64,000 nt of DNA from Streptomyces sp. JH34 (lineage in GTDB: Bacteria; Actinomycetota; Actinomycetes; Streptomycetales; Streptomycetaceae), in the NCBI RefSeq assembly GCF_029428875.1, contig NZ_JAJSOO010000001.1, positions 558,001 to 622,000 on the forward strand. The letters run 5' to 3'. This document shows positions 8,016 to 16,602 of the stretch, piece after piece. Within the stretch, counting starts at the first letter, position 1. Every line of letters begins with the position of its first letter. Below the pieces are notes generated by a model that saw only the letters and a list, made by a program, of their open reading frames with translations, was not told the DNA's origin and ran no database searches. Both the position numbers and the translations under genes were made by a program.

Positions 8016-9056
8016 TCAGCCGTTGGGCAGGATGACCGCGCGGCCGTTGATCTTGCCCGCGTGGAGCCGCTCGTAGGCGAGCGGGGCCTCGTCGATGGAG
8101 TACGTCTCGACGTGGACGTCGACGGCACCGGCGTGGGCCAGTTCGATGACCTCGGCGAGCTCCTTGCGCGAGCCCCAGTACGGTGCGGTGACCGAGGTGG
8201 AGAACGGCAGGACACCGAATCCGACGGGCAGCAGGCCACCGCCGATGCCGACGATGGTGATGTCGCTGTCGACGGACGCCATCGCGCCGGCCGTCCTCAC
8301 GGTCGGTTCGGCGCCGACGAAGTCGAGCACGACGTTGGCACCGATACCACCGGTGAGTTCACGGACCCTGGCCGCCGCGTTCTCGTCGGACAGCACGGCC
8401 TCGTGTGCGCCGACCGCACGGGCGAGCGCCAGCTTCTCCTCGGTGACGTCGAGCGCGATGACCCGTACCGCGGTCATGGCGCGCAGGAGCTGGATGGCGA
8501 CGTGTCCGAGGCCTCCGGTGCCGATGACCACGGCGGTGGCGCCGGGCAGGAGCTTCGGCAGCGAGCGCTTGATCGCGTGGTACGGCGTGAGCCCCGCGTC
8601 GGTCAGCGAGACCGTCTTGACCGGGTCCAGGTCGCCGATCGGCGTCAGATGACGGACGTCGTCGACGATCATGTACTCGGCCATGGCACCCGGGTTGCCG
8701 AGCCCGGGCGGGTTGATGCCCAGGTCGGCGGCGCGCAGGCAGTAGTTCTCGCGGCCCTCCGCGCAGTTCACACAGGTACCGCAGCCCCACGGCCCGTAGA
8801 CGGCGACCGCGTCGCCGACGGAGACGCCCACGGCACCCTCGCCGAGCGCGGCGACCGTGCCGACGCCCTCGTGACCGAGGGTGAGCGGGAGCCGGTAGGG
8901 GAATCCCTCGGCGGGCCAGCTCATCACGGCGATGTCCGAGTGGCAGACACCCGCGGCGGTGACCTTCAGCAGGATCTGACCGGGCCCGGCCACGGGCTCC
9001 GGTATCTCGACGACCTCGGGTGCGGCGCCGATGGTGCGGTACTGGACGGCTTTCAT
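8016..9056 (-). CDS. zinc-dependent NAD(P) alcohol dehydrogenase
   Basis: 346 aa. The ATG at 9056 follows AAGGAG. MDR fold: the catalytic-zinc site is CHSDIAVM and GHEGVG (C at about 37, GHE about 60). A structural-zinc loop carries C-x2-C-x2-C-x7-C (CGTCVNCAEGRENYC). The Rossmann motif is GTGGLGHVAIQLL (about 175). Probable substrate is a primary or secondary alcohol or aldehyde. It is the last gene of the tetR-SDR-adh unit, 64 bases after the SDR gene, so the two dehydrogenases may act in one catabolic or detoxification step. Confidence 0.9.
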   Translation of the reverse strand: MKAVQYRTIGAAPEVVEIPEPVAGPGQILLKVTAAGVCHSDIAVMSWPAEGFPYRLPLTLGHEGVGTVAALGEGAVGVSVGDAVAVYGPWGCGTCVNCAEGRENYCLRAADLGINPPGLGNPGAMAEYMIVDDVRHLTPIGDLDPVKTVSLTDAGLTPYHAIKRSLPKLLPGATAVVIGTGGLGHVAIQLLRAMTAVRVIALDVTEEKLALARAVGAHEAVLSDENAAARVRELTGGIGANVVLDFVGAEPTVRTAGAMASVDSDITIVGIGGGLLPVGFGVLPFSTSVTAPYWGSRKELAEVIELAHAGAVDVHVETYSIDEAPLAYERLHAGKINGRAVILPNG

Positions 9057-9120
9057 GACTCTCCTTTCGTTCTCCGTACTTCCTTTGTGACCCTCTTGGT
9101 GGCGGTGCGCCACTCGGGTG

Positions 9121-9897
9121 TCAGGAGGCGGAGTAGCCGCCGTCCACCAGGTGGTAGCTGCCGTGGATGAAGGAGGCGCGGTCGGAGAGGAGGAAGGCGG
9201 TGAGCTCGGCGACCTCCTCCGAGGTGCCGAGGCGGCCCGCCGGGTGCAGGGAGATGAGGTGGTCCCGGGCCGGTCCGTCGGTGTCGCGGAGCAGGGGGGT
9301 GTCGATGAAGCCGGGGCCGACCGCGTTGATGCGGATGTTCCGTGCCGCGTACTCCAGCGCCGCGCTCTTGGTGAGGCCGACGACGCCGTGCTTGGCGGCG
9401 GCGTACGCCGGGGAGCCCGCGAAGCCGTTGGTGCCGAGGATCGACGAGATGTTGACGACGGAGCCGCCGCCCGCGGCCAGGATGGCCGGGAGTTCGTAGC
9501 GCATCGAGTAGAAGACGCCGCTGAGGTTGGTGGCGACGACCCTGTTCCAGTCCTCGACGCCGTACTCACCGGTGGGCAGGGAGGGGCCGCCGATGCCGGC
9601 GTTGTTCACGGCGAGGTGGAGGCCGCCGAAGGTGTCGACGGTGAAGTTCACGCCGGCCTCGACGGAGACGGGGTCGGTGACGTCGAGGGCGACGGCCGCG
9701 GCCCGGGCGCCGGTGGCCTCCAACTCGGCGGCGGCCTTGCGGGCGCCCTCCTCGTCGTGGTCGGCGACGACGACGGCCGCTCCGCTCGCGGCGAGCCGCC
9801 GGGAGAGGGCGAGGCCGATGCCGGACGCGCCGCCGGTGACGAGGGCGACCTTGCCGGCGAACTCCGCCTCGTGGGCGTTGGGGAGGTTGGTGCTCAT
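9121..9897 (-). CDS. short-chain dehydrogenase/reductase
   Basis: 258 aa. Classical SDR: cofactor loop TGGASGIG (about 22-29), D of VADHDEE after strand 2 suggesting NAD(H) preference, NNAG (about 97-100), catalytic Ser in NISSILG, and Y-x3-K (YAAAKHG). The start at 9897 overlaps the stop of the upstream tetR gene (ATGA), so the pair is translationally coupled. Substrate unknown. The neighbouring alcohol dehydrogenase and TetR suggest inducible conversion of a small alcohol or ketone. Confidence 0.9.
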   Translation of the reverse strand: MSTNLPNAHEAEFAGKVALVTGGASGIGLALSRRLAASGAAVVVADHDEEGARKAAAELEATGARAAAVALDVTDPVSVEAGVNFTVDTFGGLHLAVNNAGIGGPSLPTGEYGVEDWNRVVATNLSGVFYSMRYELPAILAAGGGSVVNISSILGTNGFAGSPAYAAAKHGVVGLTKSAALEYAARNIRINAVGPGFIDTPLLRDTDGPARDHLISLHPAGRLGTSEEVAELTAFLLSDRASFIHGSYHLVDGGYSAS

Positions 9898-10562
9898 GAT
9901 GTGCTTCCTTGCGTGGTGCTGTGGGGCGCCGGCCCGTCCTGCCGGGATTCCAGCAGGTCCGTGGAGAGGGCGTCGAAGGCGTGTACGACGAACTCGGGGA
10001 GGGCGGCCTGCCGGCCGCTCCGCACCCAGGCCGCCTGGGCCGCGAGGAGCGCTCCGGCTCCCGCGGCGACGGTCACGGCGGGACGCAGGTCCTGCCGTGG
10101 GTCGGCACCGAGACGTTCCGCGAGGATCGCCACCGACTCCTCCTGGGCGTCCACCCTGATGTGGTGGTACGCCGCGTACAGAGTCGGTTCCTCCTCGGCC
10201 ATGGTCAGCAGGTCGAAGATGCGTGGCCGCAGGTGCCAGGGCTCCCCGTCCGTGTCGTCGAGCCATTCGAGGACGGCACGGCGGTAGGCGGTGAGCGGCG
10301 GCTCGGCCGGGGGGCGCTCGCGGAGCGCTCGGTTGATCCTGTCGCCGTCTCCCCGCACCGCGTCGAGGACGGCGGCCTCCTTGCTCGGGAAGTACCGGCT
10401 GAAGGTGCGCCGGTCGACGTCGGCCGCTTGCGCGATGTCCTCGACCGTCACACTTCGCAGGCCGCGGTCGAGTACGAGATCGAACGCGCTCCGTGCCAGT
10501 GCGTCCCGGGTCTTGCGGGCCTTGCGGCTGCGCCGTTCCGGGACGTTCCCCGTCTCATGCAT
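9894..10562 (-). CDS. TetR-family repressor of the SDR-adh operon
   Basis: 222 aa. N-terminal HTH (about 18-64: LARSAFDLVLDRGLRSVTVE..IAQAADVDRRTFSRYFPSKE), followed by a helical ligand domain with an alpha-helical C-terminus typical of TetR. It is first in the operon with the SDR and alcohol dehydrogenase. The double dyad just upstream of its start is the likely operator, so it probably represses its own operon and is released by the substrate or a related molecule. Confidence 0.9.
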   Translation of the reverse strand: MHETGNVPERRSRKARKTRDALARSAFDLVLDRGLRSVTVEDIAQAADVDRRTFSRYFPSKEAAVLDAVRGDGDRINRALRERPPAEPPLTAYRRAVLEWLDDTDGEPWHLRPRIFDLLTMAEEEPTLYAAYHHIRVDAQEESVAILAERLGADPRQDLRPAVTVAAGAGALLAAQAAWVRSGRQAALPEFVVHAFDALSTDLLESRQDGPAPHSTTQGSTS

Positions 10563-10578
10563 GGCTGCATCGTACCTC

Positions 10579-10620
10579 TGAAATGTCCCGGTGGGACATC
10601 TGTCTCACTGGGACATTTCA
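10579..10620. promoter_or_regulatory. TetR operator: double GGGACAT dyad upstream of tetR
   Basis: A perfect 11-bp inverted repeat (TGAAATGTCCC at 10579-10589, GGGACATTTCA at 10610-10620) flanks two inner half-sites (GGGACAT at 10593 and TGTCTCA at 10601). It can be read as two adjacent dyads of TGTCCCA/TGGGACA type. It lies 17 bases upstream of the tetR start, overlapping where the promoter should be. Confidence 0.75.
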
Positions 10621-10649
10621 ACCCGGCCGTCCGCGTCCCGCGCAACGGA

Positions 10650-10687
10650 GAGGGGCCGGGGCGGCCACACGGCCGCCCCGGCCCCTC
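10650..10687. terminator. terminator after the MMPL gene
   Basis: Perfect 17-bp arms (10650-10666 and 10671-10687) with a 4-base loop ACAC. It lies downstream of the minus-strand MMPL stop and upstream of the tetR promoter. Confidence 0.85.
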
Positions 10688-10731
10688 GTCGCCACTCGCG
10701 CACTTCTTCGCGCGCGGCACCGACCACTCCG

Positions 10732-12867
10732 TCAGGAAAGGGATTCCGCCTTCTCCGGCGCCCCCTTCGTCTCCTCGCGCCGCCGGCTCAGGACGCCGGG
10801 CCACCAGGCGGTGGGGCCGATGTCCCGGACGAGCGCGGGCACGAGGAGCGAGCGGACGACGAGGGTGTCCAGCAGGACGCCGAACGCGACGATGAACGCG
10901 ATCTGGACCAGGAAGGCGAGAGGAATGACTCCCAGGGCCGCGAAGGTGGCCGCCAGGACCACGCCGGCCGAGGTGATGACCCCGCCCGTGGTGGTCAGCC
11001 CGCGCAGGACACCCTGCCGGGTGCCGTGGATCAGCGACTCCTCGCGGACCCGGGACATCAGGAAGATGTTGTAGTCGACGCCGAGGGCGACCAGGAAGAC
11101 GAATCCGTAGAGCGGCACGGAGGAGTCGGTCCCGCTGAAGCCGAAGACGTGCTCGAAGACCAGCGACGAGATGCCGAGCGTCGCGAGGAAGTTGAGCGCC
11201 ACCGTGGCCACGAGCAGGAGCGGCATCAGCAGCGAGCGGAGCAGGCCGATCAGGATGACGAGGATGATGACGAGCACCACCGGGACGATGATGTTGCGGT
11301 CGTGTTCCGCGGTCTTCTGGGTGTCGTACTGCTGTGCGGTGTAGCCGCCGACGAGCGCCTGCGCACCGGGCACGGCGTGGACCGCGTCACGCAGCTTCGT
11401 GATGGTCTCCTTGGCGGCGTCGCTGTCGGCCGCGGCCGACAGGGTCGCGTCGATGCGGACCCGGCCGTCCACGACGAGCGGCTCCCCGCCGCCCGGACGC
11501 CCGGAGGAAGACATCACGGAGACGCTCGCGACTCCGGGAACCTCCTCGGCGGCGGCGACCACCTGCTTCGACCGGTCGGCGCCCGCGATCACGACCGCGG
11601 GGTTGCCCGACCCGCCGGGGAAGTGGCGGCCCAGGGTCTCCTGCGCCGTGACGGACGGTGCTTCGTTGACGAAGATCTCCTCGAGCGGCACGCCCTTGGA
11701 GTTCAGTGTGGGCATGAAGGCGGCGCAGGCGAGGAGACCGACCAGCGTCACCGCCCACACCTTGCGCGGGGAGCGGTCGACCAGCCCCGCCACGCGCGAC
11801 CAGATGCCCGTCGAACCGGCTTCGGGCTCGGCCTGGCCCTTCTTCGGGCCGGACGGCCAGTACGCGGCCCTGCCGAGCAGGACCAGGACGGCGGGCAGGA
11901 AGGTGAGGGCGCTCAGGACGGAGCAGACGATACCGATGGCGCCCACGGGGCCGAGCGCGCGGTTGTTGGTGAGGTCGCTGAGGAGGAGTGCGAGCAGCCC
12001 CAGGGCCACGGTGGCGGCGCTGGCCGCGATCGGCCCGGCGGACTCACGGAGGGCGGCGCGCATCGCGGTCCACCGGTCGGGGCGCCGCCCGAGCTCTTCG
12101 CGGAACCGCGCGGTGAGCAGCAGCGCGTAGTCGGTCGCCGCTCCGATCACCAGGATCGAGAGGATGCCCTGGACCTGCCCGTCGACGCGGACGACGTCGT
12201 GGTCCGCCAGGACGTAGACGATCGCGCAGGAGACGCCGAGAGCGAAGACCGCGCCGATGATGATGATCAGGGGCAGCAGGACGCTTCGGTAGACGAGGAG
12301 CAGGATGACGAGAACGGTCACCAGCGCCACGCCGAGCAGCAGTCCGTCGATGCCGGCGAAGGCGTCCGACAGATCGGCCTGGGATGCCGCGGGACCGGCC
12401 AGACCGACCTGCGTCCCGGTCACCTTCTCCGCCGCGCTCCGGATCTCCGCGAGGGCGTCGGGGAGTTCGTCGCCGAGATCCGGCCTCAGCTGGACGACGC
12501 CCTCGAGTGCCTTGCGGTCGTCGGAGAGCAGCGCGGGGCTCACCTCTCCGGTGACCCCCGGTCCGCCCTTGACGGAGGCGAGGGCGGCGGTGGCCTCCTT
12601 CTGCTCCCGCGGGCCGAGGTCCTCGCCCTCGGCCGATGTCCAGACCACGACGGCGGGCACCGTCTCCTGGCTGCTGAACGCCTTCTGTGCTTCGACGACC
12701 CGTGTGGACTCGGCGCTCCGGGGCAGGAAGGAAGCCTGGTCGTTGGTTGCTACCTCCCCGAGCTTCCCGGCGTACGAACCGAAGGCGCCGCCGACGACGA
12801 GCCAGGCCAGGACGAGGAAGACGGGTACAAGAAACAGCCGGCGGGCCGGCTTCGATGCGGTGGACAT
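10732..12867 (-). CDS. MMPL-family RND exporter
   Basis: 711 aa. The ATG at 12867 has AGGAG five bases upstream, better than an ATG 30 bases earlier. Layout: one N-terminal helix, a large outside loop (about 40-170), helices 2-6 with the MMPL pattern GAATDYALLLTARFREELG, a second loop (about 370-520), then a second helix set with GVDYNIFLMSRVREE. The D-Y residues in both helix-4-type motifs are the expected proton-relay positions. It probably exports a lipid or hydrophobic toxic compound and is likely controlled by the marR gene just upstream, with the dyad at 12892-12923 as operator. Confidence 0.92.
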   Translation of the reverse strand: MSTASKPARRLFLVPVFLVLAWLVVGGAFGSYAGKLGEVATNDQASFLPRSAESTRVVEAQKAFSSQETVPAVVVWTSAEGEDLGPREQKEATAALASVKGGPGVTGEVSPALLSDDRKALEGVVQLRPDLGDELPDALAEIRSAAEKVTGTQVGLAGPAASQADLSDAFAGIDGLLLGVALVTVLVILLLVYRSVLLPLIIIIGAVFALGVSCAIVYVLADHDVVRVDGQVQGILSILVIGAATDYALLLTARFREELGRRPDRWTAMRAALRESAGPIAASAATVALGLLALLLSDLTNNRALGPVGAIGIVCSVLSALTFLPAVLVLLGRAAYWPSGPKKGQAEPEAGSTGIWSRVAGLVDRSPRKVWAVTLVGLLACAAFMPTLNSKGVPLEEIFVNEAPSVTAQETLGRHFPGGSGNPAVVIAGADRSKQVVAAAEEVPGVASVSVMSSSGRPGGGEPLVVDGRVRIDATLSAAADSDAAKETITKLRDAVHAVPGAQALVGGYTAQQYDTQKTAEHDRNIIVPVVLVIILVILIGLLRSLLMPLLLVATVALNFLATLGISSLVFEHVFGFSGTDSSVPLYGFVFLVALGVDYNIFLMSRVREESLIHGTRQGVLRGLTTTGGVITSAGVVLAATFAALGVIPLAFLVQIAFIVAFGVLLDTLVVRSLLVPALVRDIGPTAWWPGVLSRRREETKGAPEKAESLS

Positions 12868-12891
12868 GGCACTCCTGGGTCGGCCGCTATC

Positions 12892-12923
12892 TCTCAATCA
12901 TGATGTATCTCAATGATTGAGAT
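12892..12923. promoter_or_regulatory. MarR operator in front of the MMPL gene
   Basis: ATCTCAAT-G-ATTGAGAT (12907-12923) is a perfect 8-bp dyad. A further TCTCAATCAT half-site (12892-12901) pairs perfectly with ATGATTGAGA (12913-12922). Overlapping dyads of this size suit a MarR dimer. The site sits between marR and the MMPL start. Confidence 0.75.
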
Positions 12924-12962
12924 TACATGCCGCACGGAGTGCCTTCGCACCGGCACGGCGCT

Positions 12963-13457
12963 TCAGCGTCGAGGAACCTGCATGGTGGAGAGTTCGCCGT
13001 TCATCCGGGCGAGGAAACGGAGTGCCGCCTCCATCTCCTGCGGCTCGGAGGCGGCGCGGGCTCCGGCCGCCGCCTCGGCCAGGGGCATGAAGAAGGAGCG
13101 CGCGGCGGCCTTGGCCCCGGACTCGTAGTACAGGTGCACGACCCGGCGGTCGGCACTCTCCCGAGCGCGCCTGATGTGCCCCGCGCGCTCCAGCCGGTCC
13201 AGGCAGGCGGTGACCGCGCCGGACGTCAGACCGAGATGCTCACGCAGACGCCCCGGGGTCAGCGGCGCATCCGCGTCGAGGATCGCGCCGAGCGCCTGCA
13301 CGTCCGTGGCATGCAGACCCTGCGCGTGCGCGAAGGCGTGGACCAGCCGGTTGATCTCACCGTTCATCCGCCGCAGCTCCATGGCGAGGGCCTGGAGTTC
13401 CGGCACCCCGGTCGCCTGCGCGCCCGATCCGTCGCGAGGGTCGTCTGCACTGTCCAC
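12963..13457 (-). CDS. MarR-family regulator
   Basis: 164 aa from a GTG with GGGGCG before it. The winged HTH runs about residues 45-105 (ATDVQALGAILDADAPLTPG, TSGAVTACLDRLERAGHIRR, ADRRVVHLYY). The C-terminal helices form the dimer interface, ending MNGELSTMQVPRR. It lies 95 bases upstream of the MMPL exporter in the same direction, with a matching operator between, so it is most likely the local repressor of drug or lipid export. Confidence 0.9.
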   Translation of the reverse strand: MDSADDPRDGSGAQATGVPELQALAMELRRMNGEINRLVHAFAHAQGLHATDVQALGAILDADAPLTPGRLREHLGLTSGAVTACLDRLERAGHIRRARESADRRVVHLYYESGAKAAARSFFMPLAEAAAGARAASEPQEMEAALRFLARMNGELSTMQVPRR

Positions 13458-13550
13458 CGCCCCATGATAGGACGCACCGGACGACACGCCGCCCCCCTCC
13501 CCGACCTGGGCGAAGACCGCTTGCGCGGCCCATCTCGCCTCTATACTTCT

Positions 13551-13568
13551 ACAGTTGTGTAGAAACGC
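13551..13568. promoter_or_regulatory. TTCTACA dyad upstream of the SpoOM gene
   Basis: TTCTACA-GTTG-TGTAGAA, a perfect 7-bp dyad with a 4-base spacer, at about 13548-13565. It lies between the divergent marR and SpoOM-like genes. The same sequence with one mismatch recurs before the tatA-like gene, suggesting one regulator for both. Confidence 0.6.
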
Positions 13569-13613
13569 GGCTGAACGCGTTCTCCGCGTACGGAAGAAGG
13601 AGTGAACGCCACG

Positions 13614-14591
13614 ATGGTGTTCAAGAAGCTGCTCGGTTCGCTCGGTGTGGGCGGCCCCACCGTGGACACGGTACTGCAGCCCGGTACGGTCGTTCCCGGT
13701 GGCGGGCTGAGCGGCGAGGTCCGGCTCAAGGGCGGCAACGCCGACTGCACGGTCGAGCACATCACGCTGGAGCTCGTGGCACACGTGGAGGCGGAGCACG
13801 AGGAGGGCGAGGCCGAAGGGGCCGTGGTCTTCGAGCGCTTCACCGTCGCCGGCGGCTTCGTGCTGGCGGAGGGCGAGGAGCGCGACGTCCAGTTCACGCT
13901 GACGCTCCCGTGGGAGACGCCGGTCACCGAGCTCTACGGCCAGGACCTCGGGATCGTCCTCGGGGTGCGCACGGAGCTGTCGGTGTCCGGAGCCAGGGAC
14001 AAGGGCGACATCGACCGTCTCACCGTGGGCCCGCTGCCCTCCCAGGAGGCCGTGCTGGAGGCCTTCGGGCAGCTCGGCTTCGGCTTCAGGTCCGCCGACC
14101 TGGAACTGGGACACATCGGCGGCAGCGGTCAGCGGCTGCCGTTCTACCAGGAGATCGAGCTCTCACCCGCTCCGCGGTACGCGGACCGAGTCAACGAGAT
14201 CGAGGTGACCTTCCTGGCCGGCCCGGACGCCCTGGAGGTGGTGCTGGAGGCGGACAAGCGGGGAGGGCACTTCTCGGGCGGCGGCGACTCCCTCGGCCGT
14301 CACACGGTAGGCCACCACGAGGTCCAGGGCCGCGACTGGGTCACCGAGGTCGACGGCTGGGTCCGGTCACTGGCCGAGGCTCGCACCTCGCACGGGGCGC
14401 CCGAGGCGTACGGGCACGACGGCGGGCACCCCCAGCACCACTCCGGACCGGGGATGGGCACCGTGATCGCCGCAGGGGCGGCGGGTGTCGCCGTGGGCGT
14501 CGTGGGCGGCATGGTCGCCGCCGAAGTGGTCGACGAGGTGGGCGACTTCTTCGAGGGGGACGAGGAGGAAGAGGAGGGCGACGAGGGCTGA
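13614..14591 (+). CDS. SpoOM-family sporulation control protein
   Basis: 325 aa starting MVFKKLLGSLGVGGPTVDTV; the ATG at 13614 was preferred to a GTG at 13602 because AAGGAG would touch the latter. The arrestin-like Spo0M beta-sandwich occupies about residues 1-250 (PGTVVPGGGLSGEVRLKGG, WETPVTEL, DKGDIDRLTVGPLPSQEAVL, LPFYQEIEL). A Gly/Ala helix (about 283-305) and a very acidic tail (EGDEEEEEGDEG) follow. In Bacillus Spo0M influences sporulation and cell shape; the actinomycete role is less clear. Confidence 0.88.
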   Translation: MVFKKLLGSLGVGGPTVDTVLQPGTVVPGGGLSGEVRLKGGNADCTVEHITLELVAHVEAEHEEGEAEGAVVFERFTVAGGFVLAEGEERDVQFTLTLPWETPVTELYGQDLGIVLGVRTELSVSGARDKGDIDRLTVGPLPSQEAVLEAFGQLGFGFRSADLELGHIGGSGQRLPFYQEIELSPAPRYADRVNEIEVTFLAGPDALEVVLEADKRGGHFSGGGDSLGRHTVGHHEVQGRDWVTEVDGWVRSLAEARTSHGAPEAYGHDGGHPQHHSGPGMGTVIAAGAAGVAVGVVGGMVAAEVVDEVGDFFEGDEEEEEGDEG

Positions 14592-14618
14592 GGCGGGGGC
14601 TGCGACACCCTGCCATCA

Positions 14619-14638
14619 CCTTCTACAGTCCTGTAGAT
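14619..14638. promoter_or_regulatory. second TTCTACA dyad, upstream of the tatA-like gene
   Basis: TTCTACA-GTCC-TGTAGAT at about 14621-14638: the same 7-4-7 dyad as before the SpoOM gene, with one mismatch in the last base. It lies about 80 bases before the tatA-like start, just after the SpoOM stop. Confidence 0.55.
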
Positions 14639-14720
14639 TTGGCCTGCCGCGGCCCCACGGGGTGAGTCCCACCGGCCGCCGGGAGATCGCCCCACACCCA
14701 CCAGGGAGAAGACAGCCGTC

Positions 14721-14960
14721 ATGTTCGGAATCAGCGAGATCGCGATCTTCCTCATCATCGCCATCCTGATATTCGGTGCCAAGAAGCTCCCCGAACTGGC
14801 CCGTTCCATGGGCAAGTCGGCCCGCATCCTGAAGAGCGAGGCGCAGGCCCTCAAGTCCGACGGCAAGCCCCCGACCCTCCACACGGAGCCGTACACGGAC
14901 GGGTCGGACGACCCGCGCGTCATCAGGGGCACCGCAACGGAGAAGCCCGGACCGCGCTGA
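14721..14960 (+). CDS. tatA: TatA/TatE-like twin-arginine translocase subunit
   Basis: 79 aa. N-terminal membrane helix (residues about 4-20, EIAIFLIIAILIFGAKKLPE) with the conserved F-G-x-x-K-L-P-E hinge, then an amphipathic helix (LARSMGKSARILKSEAQALK) and a polar tail. The ribosome site is GGGAGAAG. It forms the pore of the Tat export pathway. It is a single copy away from tatC, so it may be a paralogue of the main tatA. Confidence 0.88.
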   Translation: MFGISEIAIFLIIAILIFGAKKLPELARSMGKSARILKSEAQALKSDGKPPTLHTEPYTDGSDDPRVIRGTATEKPGPR

Positions 14961-15090
14961 ACCCCCCGCACCGCTGCCCGCCCCGCCACTCGGAGGGGTG
15001 GGCTTCGGCGTGTTCCGGCCCCGTCGACAAGCGGAATCCCGTGCGCGGGGACACGGTGGACGTACGAGACACGAGCCGGAACGAGGGGTC

Positions 15091-16602
15091 ATGGAGAGCA
15101 AGGACGACGACGGCGGACTGCGGTGTCTGGTCACGGGTGCGACGGGATACATCGGAGGCCGCCTCGTACCCGAGCTCCTGGAGGCCGGTCACCAGGTGCG
15201 ATGTCTGGCGCGGACCCCGGAGAAGCTGCGTGACTACCCCTGGTCGGACGAGACCGAGGTGGTCAAGGGGGACGTGACCGACGCGGAGTCCCTGGGCGCG
15301 GCGATGCGTGGCGTCGATGTCGCCTACTACCTGGTCCACGCGCTCGCCACCGGGCCGGGCTTCGAGCGGACCGACCGCGAGGCGGCACGCAATTTCGGCG
15401 AGCAGGCGAAGGCGGCCGGGGTCCGGCGGATCGTGTATCTGGGCGGGCTCACCCCCACGGACGTCCCCGAGCGGGAGCTGTCCCCCCATCTGCGCTCGCG
15501 CGCCGAGGTCGGGCACATCCTGCTCGGTTCGGGCGTGCCGACGACCGTGCTGCGCGCAGCGGTCATCATCGGTTCGGGTTCGGCCTCCTTCGAGATGCTG
15601 CGCTACCTCACCGAGCGGCTGCCGGTCATGGTCACCCCCAGCTGGGTGTCGACCCGCATCCAGCCGATCGCCGTGCGGGACGTCCTGCGTTACCTCGTGG
15701 GCAGTGCCCACATGCCCGCGGAGGTCAACCGCGCCTTCGACATCGGCGGTCCCGACGTGATGACCTACCGTGACATGATGCAGAAGTACGCCCGGGTCGC
15801 CGGGCTCCCCCATCGGCTGATCATGCCGGTCCCGATGCTCTCGCCGGGCCTGTCCAGTCACTGGGTCGGACTCATCACTCCCGTTCCCGCGTCGATCGCC
15901 CGCCCGCTCGCGGAGTCCCTGCGGCACGAGGTCGTGTGCAACGAGCACGACATCGCCGAACACGTCCCCGACGGCCCCGGGCAGCCCTTCTCCTTCGCCA
16001 CCGCGCTCTCGCTCGCACTGCAGAGGGTGCGCGAGGCGAGGGTGTCGACACGGTGGTCCTCCGCGTCCACCCCGGGAATTCCCAGCGATCCGCTCCCCAC
16101 CGACCCCGACTGGGCGGGCGGGAGCCTGTACACCGATGTGCGCGAGCTGGATGTGGACGCCTCCCAGGAAGCTCTGTGGCGGGTCGTCGAGGGGATCGGC
16201 GGGGTCAACGGCTGGTACTCGTTCCCCTTGGCCTGGGCGGTGAGGGGCTGGCTGGACCGGCTGGTCGGAGGAGTCGGCCTGCGCCGCGGCAGACGGGACG
16301 CCCAACAGCTGCGGGTCGGGGACTCGCTGGACTTCTGGCGGGTCGAGGAGATCGAGCCGGGCAGGCTGCTCAGACTCCGTGCGGAGATGCGGCTGCCCGG
16401 CCTGGCCTGGCTGGAGATGTACGCGGAGAAGGGCGAGGGCGGCCGGTCCCACTACCGGCAACGGGCCGTCTTCCATCCGATCGGGCTGCTCGGGCACGCG
16501 TACTGGTGGAGTGTGTCCCCGTTCCACGCGGTGGTCTTCGGCGGGATGGCTCGCAACATCGCACAGGCGGCGGGCCGTGGGGCGGCAGGTGTCCGCCGAT
16601 GA
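15091..16602 (+). CDS. NAD(P)-binding epimerase-like protein with DUF2867 domain
   Basis: 503 aa. The ATG at 15091 follows ACGAGGGG. N-terminal Rossmann domain of the extended or atypical SDR type (CLVTGATGYIGGRLVPELL, about 10-28), through about residue 300. The C-terminal DUF2867 part (about 345-495) includes GSLYTDVREL, GGVNGWYSFP and HYRQRAVFHPIGLLGHAYWW. The substrate is unknown. Its stop overlaps the photolyase start (ATGA), a pairing seen in actinomycetes that suggests a light- or stress-linked operon. Confidence 0.85.
   Translation: MESKDDDGGLRCLVTGATGYIGGRLVPELLEAGHQVRCLARTPEKLRDYPWSDETEVVKGDVTDAESLGAAMRGVDVAYYLVHALATGPGFERTDREAARNFGEQAKAAGVRRIVYLGGLTPTDVPERELSPHLRSRAEVGHILLGSGVPTTVLRAAVIIGSGSASFEMLRYLTERLPVMVTPSWVSTRIQPIAVRDVLRYLVGSAHMPAEVNRAFDIGGPDVMTYRDMMQKYARVAGLPHRLIMPVPMLSPGLSSHWVGLITPVPASIARPLAESLRHEVVCNEHDIAEHVPDGPGQPFSFATALSLALQRVREARVSTRWSSASTPGIPSDPLPTDPDWAGGSLYTDVRELDVDASQEALWRVVEGIGGVNGWYSFPLAWAVRGWLDRLVGGVGLRRGRRDAQQLRVGDSLDFWRVEEIEPGRLLRLRAEMRLPGLAWLEMYAEKGEGGRSHYRQRAVFHPIGLLGHAYWWSVSPFHAVVFGGMARNIAQAAGRGAAGVRR

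Noticed and set aside
10591..12903. Long plus-strand open frame across the MMPL gene
   Set aside because: Antisense shadow caused by high GC; highly charged and without a ribosome site, while the minus strand encodes clear MMPL motifs.
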